From NCBI GenBank assembly GCA_017442765.1, contig JAFRZC010000172.1:1-26575 (forward strand): DNA of 26,575 nucleotides. Direction: 5' to 3'. A program made the translations under genes and the position numbers. This stretch comes from Prevotella sp. (GTDB lineage: Bacteria; Bacteroidota; Bacteroidia; Bacteroidales; Bacteroidaceae). The notes beneath the pieces are model-generated. The model did no database searches. It was not told where the DNA came from and worked only from the letters and a program-made list of their open reading frames with translations. Positions 1-8,219 of this stretch are shown here, piece by piece. How positions within the stretch are numbered: the stretch's first letter is position 1; each line of letters opens with the position of its first letter.

Positions 1-125
1 GGCACTACCCCACCGTAAGCCTCGTGCACGGCCTGGCTGGCCGTGACGTTGCTCAGCAGCATGTTGTTTTCAAGAACGGCTGCCGAGGTGTCGTCGCAAC
101 TTGACTCTATACCTAAGATGTACAT
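1..125 (-). CDS. tsaD: tRNA N6-adenosine threonylcarbamoyltransferase TsaD, N-terminal fragment
   Basis: The gene starts at 125 on the minus strand and runs off the left edge, so only about 41 residues are visible. They begin [18 protein letters not shown], the hallmark N-terminus of the TsaD/Kae1/Gcp family (ASKHA fold, phosphate-binding loop with the SSCDDT motif). TsaD transfers the threonylcarbamoyl group to A37 of ANN-decoding tRNAs in the cytoplasm, together with TsaB, TsaE and TsaC. Only 11 bases separate it from the stop of the upstream methionine aminopeptidase gene, so the two are probably co-transcribed. The metal-binding histidines and the rest of the protein lie outside the window. 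The family call is secure despite the short fragment. Confidence 0.93.
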   Translation of the reverse strand, partial: MYILGIESSCDDTSAAVLENNMLLSNVTASQAVHEAYGGVV

Positions 126-136
126 TTTTAATTTTA

Positions 137-997
137 TCAATGTGTCAGTATTTCTACGCCGTGGTCGGTCATTAGGAAAGTATGCTCCCATTGGGCGCTG
201 TCTTGCTCATCTTCGGTGATGACCTCCCAGCCGTAGGGGTCGGCAGAGTCGATGAACACTTCCCAAGTACCTGCGTTTACCATCGGCTCTATGGTGAAGA
301 CCATGCCCGGAACAAGCAACATACCAGTACCGGGCTTGCCCACATGCTCGACGTTGGGCTCCTCGTGGAAGGCCACCCCTACCCCATGTCCGCAGAGGTC
401 GCGCACGATGGTATAGCCGTTCTTGTGGGCATGATTGCCTATTGCATTGGCTATGTCGCCCACGAAACACCAGGGTTTTGCCGCCTCAGCACCGATTTCC
501 AGACACTCCTTTGCCACACGCACAAGGCGTTCGCGCTCGGGCGAGGTTTTGCCGACTATGAACATCCGCGAGGCATCGGCATAGTAGCCGTCGAGAATGG
601 TCGTGAAATCGACGTTGATGATGTCGCCCTCCTGCAAGTATTCGTCTTCTTTGGGTATGCCGTGACACACCACTTCGTTGATACTTGTGCAGACACTCTT
701 GGGAAATCCCTCATAGTTGAGACACGCCGGAATGGCGTTGTGAGTCTTGCAGTAGTCCATGCAGAGATTGTCGATCTCGATGGTCGGCAATCCGGGACGG
801 ATGATTTTCGCCACTTCGTCGAGCACACCCGTATTGACGATGCCCGCCTTGCGTATGCCTTCAATCTGTTCAGGAGTTTTTATCAGGTCGGGTGTAGGCA
901 CCAGTCGGCCACGACGTTCCCACGACATAATCCTCTTGTCGAACTCTGTAGGTGCAACCCCTTTGGGTAGTTTCCAGCGCTTTTTCTTTCCAATCAT
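137..997 (-). CDS. map: Type I methionine aminopeptidase with N-terminal extension
   Basis: This 286-residue cytoplasmic enzyme removes the initiator methionine from nascent proteins. All five metal ligands of the pita-bread fold are visible: D130, D141 (11 residues apart, as in E. coli D97/D108), H204 in CGHGVG, E237 in FTIEPMV and E271 in QWEHT. The substrate-binding histidine is H112 in VCHGIP. Residues 1-40 form a basic, tryptophan-containing extension ([10 protein letters not shown]) that short type I enzymes lack; it has no cysteines, so it is not the zinc-binding SEC-C type. The start at 997 lies downstream of a TAACTTTG promoter element at 1024-1031. The gene sits between smpB and tsaD, not in a ribosomal protein operon, which suggests (inference) a second MetAP paralogue. 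Confidence 0.95.
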   Translation of the reverse strand: MIGKKKRWKLPKGVAPTEFDKRIMSWERRGRLVPTPDLIKTPEQIEGIRKAGIVNTGVLDEVAKIIRPGLPTIEIDNLCMDYCKTHNAIPACLNYEGFPKSVCTSINEVVCHGIPKEDEYLQEGDIINVDFTTILDGYYADASRMFIVGKTSPERERLVRVAKECLEIGAEAAKPWCFVGDIANAIGNHAHKNGYTIVRDLCGHGVGVAFHEEPNVEHVGKPGTGMLLVPGMVFTIEPMVNAGTWEVFIDSADPYGWEVITEDEQDSAQWEHTFLMTDHGVEILTH

Positions 998-1023
998 TGT
1001 GCAGTCCTTTCAAAATGCGGGCG

Positions 1024-1031
1024 CAAAGTTA
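1024..1031 (-). promoter_or_regulatory. -7 promoter element upstream of map
   Basis: On the minus strand the sequence reads TAACTTTG, 26 bases before the map start codon. It matches the Bacteroidota -7 consensus TAnnTTTG. No clear TTTG -33 element lies 19-20 bases upstream, so the promoter may be weak. It implies that map (and tsaD) can be transcribed separately from smpB. Confidence 0.55.
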
Positions 1032-1090
1032 CGGAATTTCCATGAAAAAACATCTTGAAACGAAAAGAAAGTTACGAAAAAACAATTTCA

Positions 1091-1570
1091 CTAATAATGT
1101 TTGATAGCCCTGTCCATCTCGCGACGGTCTTCTTTCTCCTTCATGGTCTGCCGCTTGTCGTATTCCTTCTTACCCCGTGCCAAGGCGATGTCCACTTTTG
1201 CCCGTCCATGGTCGTCTATGAAAACGAGTGTGGGCACGATGGTCAGACCCGGCGACTTGATGTCTTCCTGCAAGTGGCGAATCTCGCGGCGGTTGAGCAA
1301 GAGCTTGCGGTCGCGCTTGGCCTCGTGGTTGGCGTATGAGCCATAGAAATAAGGGGAGATGTTCATCCCCTTGAGCCACATCTCGCCATTGACGATGTAG
1401 CAATAGGCATCGACAAGCGAGGCCTTGCCCATGCGGATGGATTTAATCTCTGTTCCCGTCAGCACGATGCCGGCGGTATAGGTGTCGATGAAAAAGTATT
1501 CAAACGATGCCTTTTTGTTTTTTATCTGTACTGGACTTTTCCTTCGCAGTTCGATTTCGTCTTTTCTCAT
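1091..1570 (-). CDS. smpB: SsrA-binding protein SmpB
   Basis: This 159-residue protein matches SmpB in length and sequence. SmpB binds tmRNA and delivers it to stalled ribosomes for trans-translation. The OB-fold core is seen in the N-terminal [10 protein letters not shown], the [14 protein letters not shown] segment and the [19 protein letters not shown] segment. The C-terminal tail has the conserved [18 protein letters not shown] stretch, which enters the mRNA channel as a helix. The stop TAG is followed directly by an in-frame TGA. Only two bases separate the start from the stop of the DUF4375 gene upstream, so they are in one transcript. No tmRNA gene is visible in the window. Confidence 0.96.
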   Translation of the reverse strand: MRKDEIELRRKSPVQIKNKKASFEYFFIDTYTAGIVLTGTEIKSIRMGKASLVDAYCYIVNGEMWLKGMNISPYFYGSYANHEAKRDRKLLLNRREIRHLQEDIKSPGLTIVPTLVFIDDHGRAKVDIALARGKKEYDKRQTMKEKEDRREMDRAIKHY

Positions 1571-1572
1571 TT

Positions 1573-2082
1573 TCAGTCTTTTACAATCGTTACGAAATGG
1601 TCAAGATGCTCGTCCGCATAGTATGCGACGGCTGCCGTCCACTGTTCTTCGTGCTCGACAAAGCTGTCATCGCACGCATCGAACTCTGGCATCTGCTCAA
1701 ACATGGCCATGAACTCTTCGTCGGTGCAGTCGCGCTCAATCGTTTGGCGATATTTGTCGTAGAGCTTGCGGGCACGATTGATGAGCGTTGCCACCTCGTC
1801 AATCCCCCACCCTCTCATGGCTTTTCCGAAAGGATTGCGGAAGATGAATGCACCGTATCCGTTATGAATCAACTGTATGAAACCGCCGTCCATCACTTCG
1901 TCGTGCAGGACGTTCCATGCCAATAGGGTTATCTGGTCGGCATTGAGCATGGCCATTGTCTCGGTATTAAGTTTGCCGCCGATATGTGCATAGATGGCAT
2001 CGGTGACGGCTTTGACAAACTCGTCCATGCCTTTGCCTGCCGCCTGCTGCAGGGTGCTGTCGTTTATCTTGATATCTGTCAT
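1573..2082 (-). CDS. DUF4375 (DMP19-like) protein of unknown function
   Basis: This 169-residue soluble acidic protein has no signal peptide. The middle (about residues 45-100) carries the DUF4375/DMP19-like signature: a helix with the [15 protein letters not shown] pattern, followed by [17 protein letters not shown], then a W-G-I-D-E segment. The best-known family comparison is DMP19, a neisserial DNA-mimic protein; whether this protein mimics DNA is unknown. Its C-terminal half is rich in Asp and Glu, which is compatible with the idea but does not prove it. It lies 18 bases downstream of the secreted nuclease gene and two bases upstream of smpB, so it is probably co-transcribed with both. 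Confidence 0.75.
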   Translation of the reverse strand: MTDIKINDSTLQQAAGKGMDEFVKAVTDAIYAHIGGKLNTETMAMLNADQITLLAWNVLHDEVMDGGFIQLIHNGYGAFIFRNPFGKAMRGWGIDEVATLINRARKLYDKYRQTIERDCTDEEFMAMFEQMPEFDACDDSFVEHEEQWTAAVAYYADEHLDHFVTIVKD

Positions 2083-2100
2083 TATGCTTATGTAAATTAC

Positions 2101-3150
2101 TTATTTCGTCTTACTTATTCCCCATAAATTCAAGAAACTATCATCAGTAACCTGGCTTTCCACCTGTTCCTCTATGTCGTCGGGCAGATTGCAGAAGAAG
2201 TCGATGCCTGTTCTCTTTTCCAGCTCGTCGATGTTGATGGCATAGTCGCCATAGTTCTTGTTGGTATCGCTCTCGTTCTTATGCTCCGTCCACAGTCCGA
2301 TAGCCTTGTATTCGTGGTTCTTCACACATAGGATGGCCATGTAGAAGTATTTGGGCACGATAAGACCCGTCGAGGTGTATTGCTTGATGTTGGCATCGTC
2401 GATAGTGGCAGCTTTCACCACATATAGCGTATCGCGGAAGCTGGTGTCGTCCCATTTTCGGACGAGCGCTTCCAAGTTGTTCCAAAGTCCTCCGTTGTGG
2501 GCCTGCCACTGGGGTTGCATGTTGCTCAGGTAGAACGTCTGGCTATTTTGTTCTCTTGAACACAGGCGGTCGCTCGACGGACAGAGATGCCCACGCGAGA
2601 AACCGGTACTCTTATAGTCGTTGAGCGTTGTTCTGTACTGAGAGGGGATATCGGGGTCTTCCTTGAAGTCGTCTTTTCTTGACACGTTGCTCATGTTGTT
2701 GCCGTCGTGCATCTCGTAGCATGTCCAGCGGTTAGCCTTCTTGTTGCAATCCCATTCCAGACTGAAGGTGATGCCATAGTCGGAGGTTTCCTTGATGATG
2801 AGCAGGTTCATTACCGAGTCGGTGCTCAGATGAGGATATTCCAGCAACTTGCCCCTGTATTTGTTGCGGTTCTTGTTATTGTCATCGGGCTCGGGGGGCT
2901 CTGGCTTGTTGATTTCCGCCTTAACTGCAATATAATCAACCGATTTCTTGCCGGTTAGATAAACCTTTACACCAACTGAAACTTCGTCGTTTAGTGATAG
3001 TGTCTTGACAATACGCACGCTGTCGTACATGTCGTCCGTGTAGGTAACAATGTCGCCCGAGCGCAGGGTAATCTTCACCGATCCGTTCTGTGCCTGAGCA
3101 GTAACGCTCATAGCCAACAGCAATAATATGCGGACAATATTTCTTCTCAT
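2101..3150 (-). CDS. Secreted DNA/RNA non-specific endonuclease (NUC1/Serratia nuclease family)
   Basis: This is a 349-residue protein with an N-terminal signal peptide (RRNIVRILLLLAMSVTAQAQ, cut near residue 20). Residues 21-80 form a small beta-rich region, 82-98 a Pro/Asp/Asn-rich linker, and 100-340 the beta-beta-alpha-metal nuclease domain. The catalytic motif is SRGH at 185-188, with H188 as the expected general base (usual form DRGH). The metal-binding N219 lies in QAHNGGLWNNLE, with E227 nearby. The family cleaves DNA and RNA without sequence preference, here outside the cytoplasm. It starts six bases after the stop of the T9SS protein upstream, so it is in the same operon. It may serve nutrient nucleotide scavenging or biofilm DNA degradation (inference). 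No T9SS tail is seen. Confidence 0.9.
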   Translation of the reverse strand: MRRNIVRILLLLAMSVTAQAQNGSVKITLRSGDIVTYTDDMYDSVRIVKTLSLNDEVSVGVKVYLTGKKSVDYIAVKAEINKPEPPEPDDNNKNRNKYRGKLLEYPHLSTDSVMNLLIIKETSDYGITFSLEWDCNKKANRWTCYEMHDGNNMSNVSRKDDFKEDPDIPSQYRTTLNDYKSTGFSRGHLCPSSDRLCSREQNSQTFYLSNMQPQWQAHNGGLWNNLEALVRKWDDTSFRDTLYVVKAATIDDANIKQYTSTGLIVPKYFYMAILCVKNHEYKAIGLWTEHKNESDTNKNYGDYAINIDELEKRTGIDFFCNLPDDIEEQVESQVTDDSFLNLWGISKTK

Positions 3151-3156
3151 GACACG

Positions 3157-4503
3157 TTACCTCCTTACAATAAATTTTTTGCCGTTCTTGATGTAGATGC
3201 CAGGCTGTAGCGACGCGGCATGCCGCGCTTCAGCAACCTTGCGTCCTTGCAGGTCGTAAACATTACCTGTGTCTTTGGTGTCTTCCGGCGTGTTGTCAAT
3301 GGCGGAAATAGCCGTAGTCACAGTCTCAACAGAGAGCAAATGAAGGACTGTCGTTGAAGATGCTTCAATATCCTCGTCGTCGAATCCGCCTAATACACCT
3401 GTTACATGATAAGACTGTCCAAGCTCAAGTTGGGAGAGGTCTATTCCTTCTGTGCCGTAGCGGTTGTCGATCTGCACACTCGCATCGCCATCAACAAGCG
3501 TCAGGAAAAATTCCTCGGCCTGAAGTTTGCCGCTTGGAATTGAGACATAGCGTGCAAGGTTCTCCGCCTGCGAGGCCTCTGCAACCGACAATTCTGTAAC
3601 CTGTGGCTCAAACATGTCGTCAAGGCAGAGCATGTTGTCTGCCTTTGAGAACTTCGTGTGCTCAATACCGGGCATTCCGTTTCTGATGACATATCGTCCT
3701 TCCAGCTTCCCGATGACAGTTCCTCCGCTGGCTGTGTGCCATCCGGCATCTTGCGGCAGGAAGTTTCGAAGCATGACACTGCCACCGCTCTTGTCGTGAA
3801 GATAGGCTTCGGTTACACCTAATACTACGGAAGAGGTTTTTGAGCCTTCCACCACTCCAGAGTAGTCTATCATCCCGGGATCGTCCTCGGAGAAATCTAT
3901 TGTGAAGAGCGTACCGTCAGCCATGTCAGCCAGTTCGCTAAGGCCATTGATTGTACTTTTTCCCGTCTCTGCGATAATTTCAACTTGCTTTACTTCCCAT
4001 GTGCCGGCCTTTGTCGCGGTGCTGACATATCGGAACCCTAACTGTATGCACTTCCCGTCAAACCGGGAAAGGTCTATCTCCTCACAGTCAATGAAGTTCC
4101 AGCTTAGCTTAGCCGGATAGCAGAGGTCTTTGATTTCTACCCACTCTTCTCCTACCACGCGCACATACACAGTAGTTTCCTCTTTGGCCTTGTCGAGCGA
4201 GGAGAAGAAATTTAGCGCGTGGCTGATGTTTAGTCGGCTGTTGGACAGTTCCTGCAAGTCGATGGTCGGTGATATCAGCCAGCCTTCCGAGGCGTAGTTC
4301 TTACCGCCGGTAAAGCCAGAGGCCACCATGCCGTAGTCCTTGCTCTGTGTCCAGACAGGCGTGCCGCTGACAGGCTGACTGACATCTACTACCGAGAAGC
4401 CGCAAAGCCCTCCTGTAAAATTGGCGGTCAGCACTGCCTCCTGAGCCAGAATGGTCATGCAAAGCATAAAGCTGACAAATACTGATAATGCTCGTTGATT
4501 CAT
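3157..4503 (-). CDS. Secreted two-domain surface protein with T9SS C-terminal tail
   Basis: A 448-residue protein with a signal peptide (residues 1-20, ending ILAQ). Residues about 25-180 resemble a choice-of-anchor-J/MAM-like beta-sandwich: the W-L-I-S-P-T-I-D-L pattern, then SRLNISHALNFFS and a late LGFRYVSTATKAGTWEV strand. Residues about 190-400 form a second beta-rich region of unknown fold. The last 32 residues (NVYDLQGRKVAE ... PGIYIKNGKKFIVRR) match the short type IX secretion sorting tail common in Prevotella-like bacteria, predicting export and surface anchoring. No catalytic motif is recognised; binding to a glycan or protein is likely (inference). It lies 51 bases downstream of the ADP-ribosylglycohydrolase-like gene and 6 bases upstream of the nuclease gene. 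Confidence 0.72.
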   Translation of the reverse strand: MNQRALSVFVSFMLCMTILAQEAVLTANFTGGLCGFSVVDVSQPVSGTPVWTQSKDYGMVASGFTGGKNYASEGWLISPTIDLQELSNSRLNISHALNFFSSLDKAKEETTVYVRVVGEEWVEIKDLCYPAKLSWNFIDCEEIDLSRFDGKCIQLGFRYVSTATKAGTWEVKQVEIIAETGKSTINGLSELADMADGTLFTIDFSEDDPGMIDYSGVVEGSKTSSVVLGVTEAYLHDKSGGSVMLRNFLPQDAGWHTASGGTVIGKLEGRYVIRNGMPGIEHTKFSKADNMLCLDDMFEPQVTELSVAEASQAENLARYVSIPSGKLQAEEFFLTLVDGDASVQIDNRYGTEGIDLSQLELGQSYHVTGVLGGFDDEDIEASSTTVLHLLSVETVTTAISAIDNTPEDTKDTGNVYDLQGRKVAEARHAASLQPGIYIKNGKKFIVRR

Positions 4504-4554
4504 GTTTGTTACCTCTTTGTTTGGTGTTATTTATTTTATTTGAATATCGGGAAA

Positions 4555-7500
4555 TCATCTTTGCCATAATATTTTCCGATACCCAACAATGTTTATTCCC
4601 TTAAAGCTATCTGTATGCTTTCTGCCTTGTATGTCGTAGATTATTTCTTTTTCGCCATCATGTAATGTGGCAGTTGCGATGTTTGTGCTGCTTATTGAGA
4701 ATGTTCCTGTAGCAAAAACAGAACCTACGTAAGCTCCACTGACCGTCTGCACGCCATAGTTGTATTCTCCTTCTGGCAGATTAAGACTGATTCTGTGTGT
4801 CTGACAGGCATTTCCGTTTACTGGTGCTTTTCGTTTTCCCAATGGAAATATTGCCAGATTAGTTCCGGCAACAACATTTCCGTTTCTGTCGAATACGACA
4901 TACTCGAAGGTTTCGTTCCCTATCGCATTTGTTGGTGGCTGCCAGGAAATCGTCACATTATCGTCTGCGAAAGAAACTTCGTTTAATATCGGGGGAGACG
5001 GATTATATACTCGTACAGAAGGGTTAAGCGTTGCCGAGAAGATTGAGCCAGTACCATATTTTAACCCCTCTATGTTGACAGCCAGTTCATTTTCTCCGTT
5101 ACGCACATAGTCGATGACACCGTTATTATCTCCATCGGCCAAGATTGATGTGTTCAGATTAGAGCCTATGGTGAGTATTGGATCTGTCCACTCGGAACCA
5201 TCGCCATAGTTTATTCTTATCTTAGATGCACGCGAGTCGAGTGTTGTGCCGTCGGGCATCTCTGTGTCGGAACGGCCTGTCTCTATGATGTCAACAATAC
5301 CGTCGCCGTCCCAATCGACGAAAGCACTGGAGCGAAACCCCATACAGCGGTCGTTGTTCTGCCATGGAAGACTATAATAGAGTTTGTAGCTCATTTTCTG
5401 ATTATTAAAAGCGGGCGAATAAATTTGGTTGTACCATCCATCGTGGTATTCTCCCGAGAAATAAATATCCGGGAAACCGTCGTTGTTAACGTCGGCAATG
5501 TCGAACGACGGCAGGTTGCGGTGCGTGGGAAAGATCACGGAGCCGAAAGTTGCCGCATCCTCGGGATTGTTGACAAAAAAAACAGTGTTGCCCGATTTGT
5601 TCGACCCTGTCAGCATGAAATCCATATAGCCGTCGCTGTTAAAGTCGTAGGCACGGACATATCCCATACAACAGTCCCATGACGAATTAAGTATGGTGTA
5701 TTTGTTGTTGCTGTCATAGCTTACCTTCTTGAAAACCACTTTCCCCGAATTGTCAATGCCAGTGTTGATGAGGATACAGTTGTATCCTTGTTTATCAGAG
5801 CAGACCACGAGGTCGAGCTTTCCGTCGTTGTTGAAGTCTGCCACATCTCCCGATTTTATCCATGTCCAGTTGAAGTTGTTGTCAATAGTGATACCGTCTG
5901 CCTCATATACAGAAGTTTGCGCGATAGAGAAATGTCCGTTCCCATTACCGAAGAAAATACCCTCAGGCCCATTGTCGTCTGCGGTCAGACCGCTGGGCTC
6001 GGAGTCGAATGCCACGAGGTCGATGTTGCCGTCGCCGTTGAAATCGACGGGATAAATGCTTGCAAGAAAATCAATGTTGCCAATGTCGCCAATGTCCGCC
6101 ACTTCCTTGTATGCTTTTTTTGATGCCTCACCCGTTCCCTTCAATATATGCCCGCCCATGTTGCCGCCGCACACAAACAGGTCGTGTATGCCATCGTTGT
6201 CAAAGTCGGCAGACATTCCGTTGTTGAATCCATCTCCCCAGTTCTGAAACAGGAGGGGCTGAATGGTATTCACCACAGGTGTGTCGTCAGACACGTAATA
6301 AATCACGCGATTGGCCTTTATGTTCACTTTTGAGCGTGGATTGAGCAGTTTGAACGTCACCTCGTGTGGGCCTTCTTCCAAATCGTAGTTCCAATAGACA
6401 ACGTCGGCTGTGCGTTTGTTGAAATCGGGGCTCAGGCGCACAACCCTGTCAACCTCGCCGTCAACGCTTACCTCCAAATGAGCTACGTAGTTTTTGACGG
6501 AGTAGTCGATATTGCCGTAAACCACAATGCCGCGGCCATGAAACTTAAAAGAATTCTGGCCGGCATTGTCGGTGCCAAGATATTGTATGCCCGACGTTAA
6601 CAGCTTAGGATACATATCCGCAAATCCTTGCTCGAGCCTCACGCTTTCCGGCGCCTGCACTTTGATCGTCACTTCCTCTTCACCGACAACCCCATCGTTA
6701 CGCTCAATCATCTTGAGTGCCAAGTCATACACCTGTGTATAGACATCGTTGAGGGTCATCTTGATATACGTGAAGTCGAGGTCTTCCACTTCCCGCAGGT
6801 TTGGCATCCATTCTTCGGGGATATTGCTATACCCTATCATCGTGGCGAGCACGCCTGCCGCTGAAGAGGGGTTGCAGTCGGAGTCCTGTCCGCAACGTGT
6901 GGCTATCTCCATTGTCTTGCCGAAATCGCCTTTGCCGTATAGCAGCCCTATGGTCACGTATGCGCTGTTCATCGTGGCGTCAATATTTCCTGGAGCAAGG
7001 ATCAGCTCGGGGCATCCCACATCCTTGCTGTAATTCTCGTTGTACAAGGCCCAGGCTCTTTTCCAGTCGTCGGGATTTTCGTGATACCATTCCAGTACAC
7101 GATGTACACGCTGATAGAACTTGCTTTTAGCGGGTATGGTCTCCAATGCTTTTTCGACAATGGTCTCTATGTCATTCTCGACAAAGGCCAGCGCGTACAT
7201 CGCCCCGATGAAAACACCACCATACCAGCCGTCGCCATAGTTCATGATATGTCCTATCTTGTCGGAGATCTCTGATGCCGCATTGGGCATCCCGGGCGAC
7301 ATCAACCCGGCGTAGTCCGACTCTATCTGATAGTCGATGCAATCGGCATGTGGGTTGTTCTTCCAATACCCCGACTCGGGTGGCATGATGCCGTTGAGCA
7401 CGTTATATCTTCCCTGCTGGTTCGCATGCCAGAGCGGATAGGACGCATAGGCAAAGGCATGGGCGAATGAGTCAACAGGAGCATCAAGCCCAAGACGGGT

Positions 7501-7833
7501 GAATACATCGACGAACGTCAAGTCCATATATACATCGTCGAACAAACTCGGCAGACGCTCATAGAAATTCTTCAGATGATGCTCTGGATAGACAATCTCC
7601 ACATTGTCGGGAATCATTACGCCACGATAGCAGAACTCCGTCGGTCCGCCGTATGCGCAACCGATGGTTTGTCCGGCCCAGCCGCCCTTGATTTTGTCGA
7701 GCAACACTGATTTCTTCATGGTGACGACTCTGTCGTTCTGAGCATGAGCCATCAGACTTGTCCCGGTCAGGACGACAGCCAAGAGGCATCTTAATGCGGT
7801 TAGCAATGAGCGTTTTGTCTTCATGATATGCAC
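4555..7833 (-). CDS. Secreted ADP-ribosylglycohydrolase-like protein with FG-GAP repeats, Fn3-like domain and T9SS tail
   Basis: A 1092-residue protein with a signal peptide (about 1-31, ending MAHAQ). Residues 40-375 have the ADP-ribosylglycohydrolase (DraG/ARH) pattern: GCAYGGPTEF at 58-67, an Asp pair D99-D100 where the family has DDT, and GQDSDCN at 315-321 with D317 and D319 where it has GGDTD. Residues 385-515 form a beta-rich domain. Seven Ca-binding FG-GAP/VCBS motifs of the form D-x-N/D-x-D-G follow at about 542, 596, 665, 729, 780, 839 and 899, suggesting a beta-propeller. An Fn3-like domain (945-1050) and a T9SS tail (YDIQGRK) end the protein. The usual DDT threonine is V101 and an early Asp is C59, so the substrate may not be ADP-ribose; some glycoside is possible. 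A start nine bases later (M4) is equally possible. It heads a secreted-protein operon. Confidence 0.82.
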   Translation of the reverse strand: MHIMKTKRSLLTALRCLLAVVLTGTSLMAHAQNDRVVTMKKSVLLDKIKGGWAGQTIGCAYGGPTEFCYRGVMIPDNVEIVYPEHHLKNFYERLPSLFDDVYMDLTFVDVFTRLGLDAPVDSFAHAFAYASYPLWHANQQGRYNVLNGIMPPESGYWKNNPHADCIDYQIESDYAGLMSPGMPNAASEISDKIGHIMNYGDGWYGGVFIGAMYALAFVENDIETIVEKALETIPAKSKFYQRVHRVLEWYHENPDDWKRAWALYNENYSKDVGCPELILAPGNIDATMNSAYVTIGLLYGKGDFGKTMEIATRCGQDSDCNPSSAAGVLATMIGYSNIPEEWMPNLREVEDLDFTYIKMTLNDVYTQVYDLALKMIERNDGVVGEEEVTIKVQAPESVRLEQGFADMYPKLLTSGIQYLGTDNAGQNSFKFHGRGIVVYGNIDYSVKNYVAHLEVSVDGEVDRVVRLSPDFNKRTADVVYWNYDLEEGPHEVTFKLLNPRSKVNIKANRVIYYVSDDTPVVNTIQPLLFQNWGDGFNNGMSADFDNDGIHDLFVCGGNMGGHILKGTGEASKKAYKEVADIGDIGNIDFLASIYPVDFNGDGNIDLVAFDSEPSGLTADDNGPEGIFFGNGNGHFSIAQTSVYEADGITIDNNFNWTWIKSGDVADFNNDGKLDLVVCSDKQGYNCILINTGIDNSGKVVFKKVSYDSNNKYTILNSSWDCCMGYVRAYDFNSDGYMDFMLTGSNKSGNTVFFVNNPEDAATFGSVIFPTHRNLPSFDIADVNNDGFPDIYFSGEYHDGWYNQIYSPAFNNQKMSYKLYYSLPWQNNDRCMGFRSSAFVDWDGDGIVDIIETGRSDTEMPDGTTLDSRASKIRINYGDGSEWTDPILTIGSNLNTSILADGDNNGVIDYVRNGENELAVNIEGLKYGTGSIFSATLNPSVRVYNPSPPILNEVSFADDNVTISWQPPTNAIGNETFEYVVFDRNGNVVAGTNLAIFPLGKRKAPVNGNACQTHRISLNLPEGEYNYGVQTVSGAYVGSVFATGTFSISSTNIATATLHDGEKEIIYDIQGRKHTDSFKGINIVGYRKILWQR

Positions 7834-7864
7834 TTATATTTCGTTTGTTAAAAGAATATTGGTA

Positions 7865-7896
7865 CAAAGGTAGTGAAAGTTATGCATAAAAACAAA
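7865..7896 (-). promoter_or_regulatory. Promoter of the secreted ADP-ribosylglycohydrolase/nuclease operon
   Basis: On the minus strand, TTTG (7893-7896) is followed after exactly 20 bases by TACCTTTG (7865-7872). This fits the Bacteroidota primary-sigma consensus. It lies about 30 bases upstream of the start at 7833 and probably drives the genes down to at least 2101. Confidence 0.8.
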
Positions 7897-7932
7897 AGTT
7901 TTTTCTTTTTTTACCAAAAAAGGGTGCAAAAG

Positions 7933-7963
7933 TTTGGCGTTTCAGAAAAAATGAGTAACTTTG
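7933..7963 (+). promoter_or_regulatory. Promoter of the tRNA-Lys pair
   Basis: TTTG at 7933-7936 and TAACTTTG at 7956-7963 are 19 bases apart, matching the Bacteroidota -33/-7 promoter. The first tRNA-Lys begins 39 bases downstream. It is divergent from the promoter at 7865-7896. Confidence 0.8.
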
Positions 7964-8002
7964 CACCCGCTTAAGACGCATGGGCATGTTTTTTGCCGAG
8001 TT

Positions 8003-8075
8003 GCACCCTTAGCTCAGTTGGTAGAGCAACTGACTCTTAATCAGTGGGTCTAGGGTTCGAGCCCCTAAGGGTGTA
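8003..8075 (+). tRNA. tRNA-Lys(CTT), copy 1
   Basis: A 73-base cloverleaf. The acceptor stem GCACCCT pairs with AGGGTGT (first pair G-U), the D stem is GCTC/GAGC, and the anticodon loop CTCTTAA gives anticodon CTT, which reads AAG lysine codons. The T loop is TTCGAGC. The 3' CCA is not encoded. Confidence 0.96.
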
Positions 8076-8105
8076 CTCAGGTGGGAACAGGAAATGCGAT
8101 GCAGC

Positions 8106-8178
8106 GCACCCTTAGCTCAGTTGGTAGAGCAACTGACTCTTAATCAGTGGGTCTAGGGTTCGAGCCCCTAAGGGTGTA
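8106..8178 (+). tRNA. tRNA-Lys(CTT), copy 2
   Basis: This 73-base gene is identical in every base to the copy 30 bases upstream, with anticodon CTT in loop CTCTTAA. The two are very probably co-transcribed and end at the terminator just downstream. The identity points to a recent tandem duplication or gene conversion. Confidence 0.96.
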
Positions 8179-8180
8179 CA

Positions 8181-8219
8181 AGAAAGAGAGCAAAGGCCAA
8201 TTCGCTTTGCTCTCTTTCT
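8181..8219 (+). terminator. Rho-independent terminator after tRNA-Lys pair
   Basis: Perfect 15-bp inverted repeat: AGAAAGAGAGCAAAG (8181-8195) pairs with CTTTGCTCTCTTTCT (8205-8219) across a 9-base loop. It begins two bases after the second tRNA-Lys. The 3' arm is T-rich rather than followed by a long T run. Confidence 0.75.

Noticed and set aside
182..970. A 262-codon open frame on the plus strand opposite map
   Set aside because: Map is certain from its catalytic residues, and the antisense product matches no family and has no promoter of its own.
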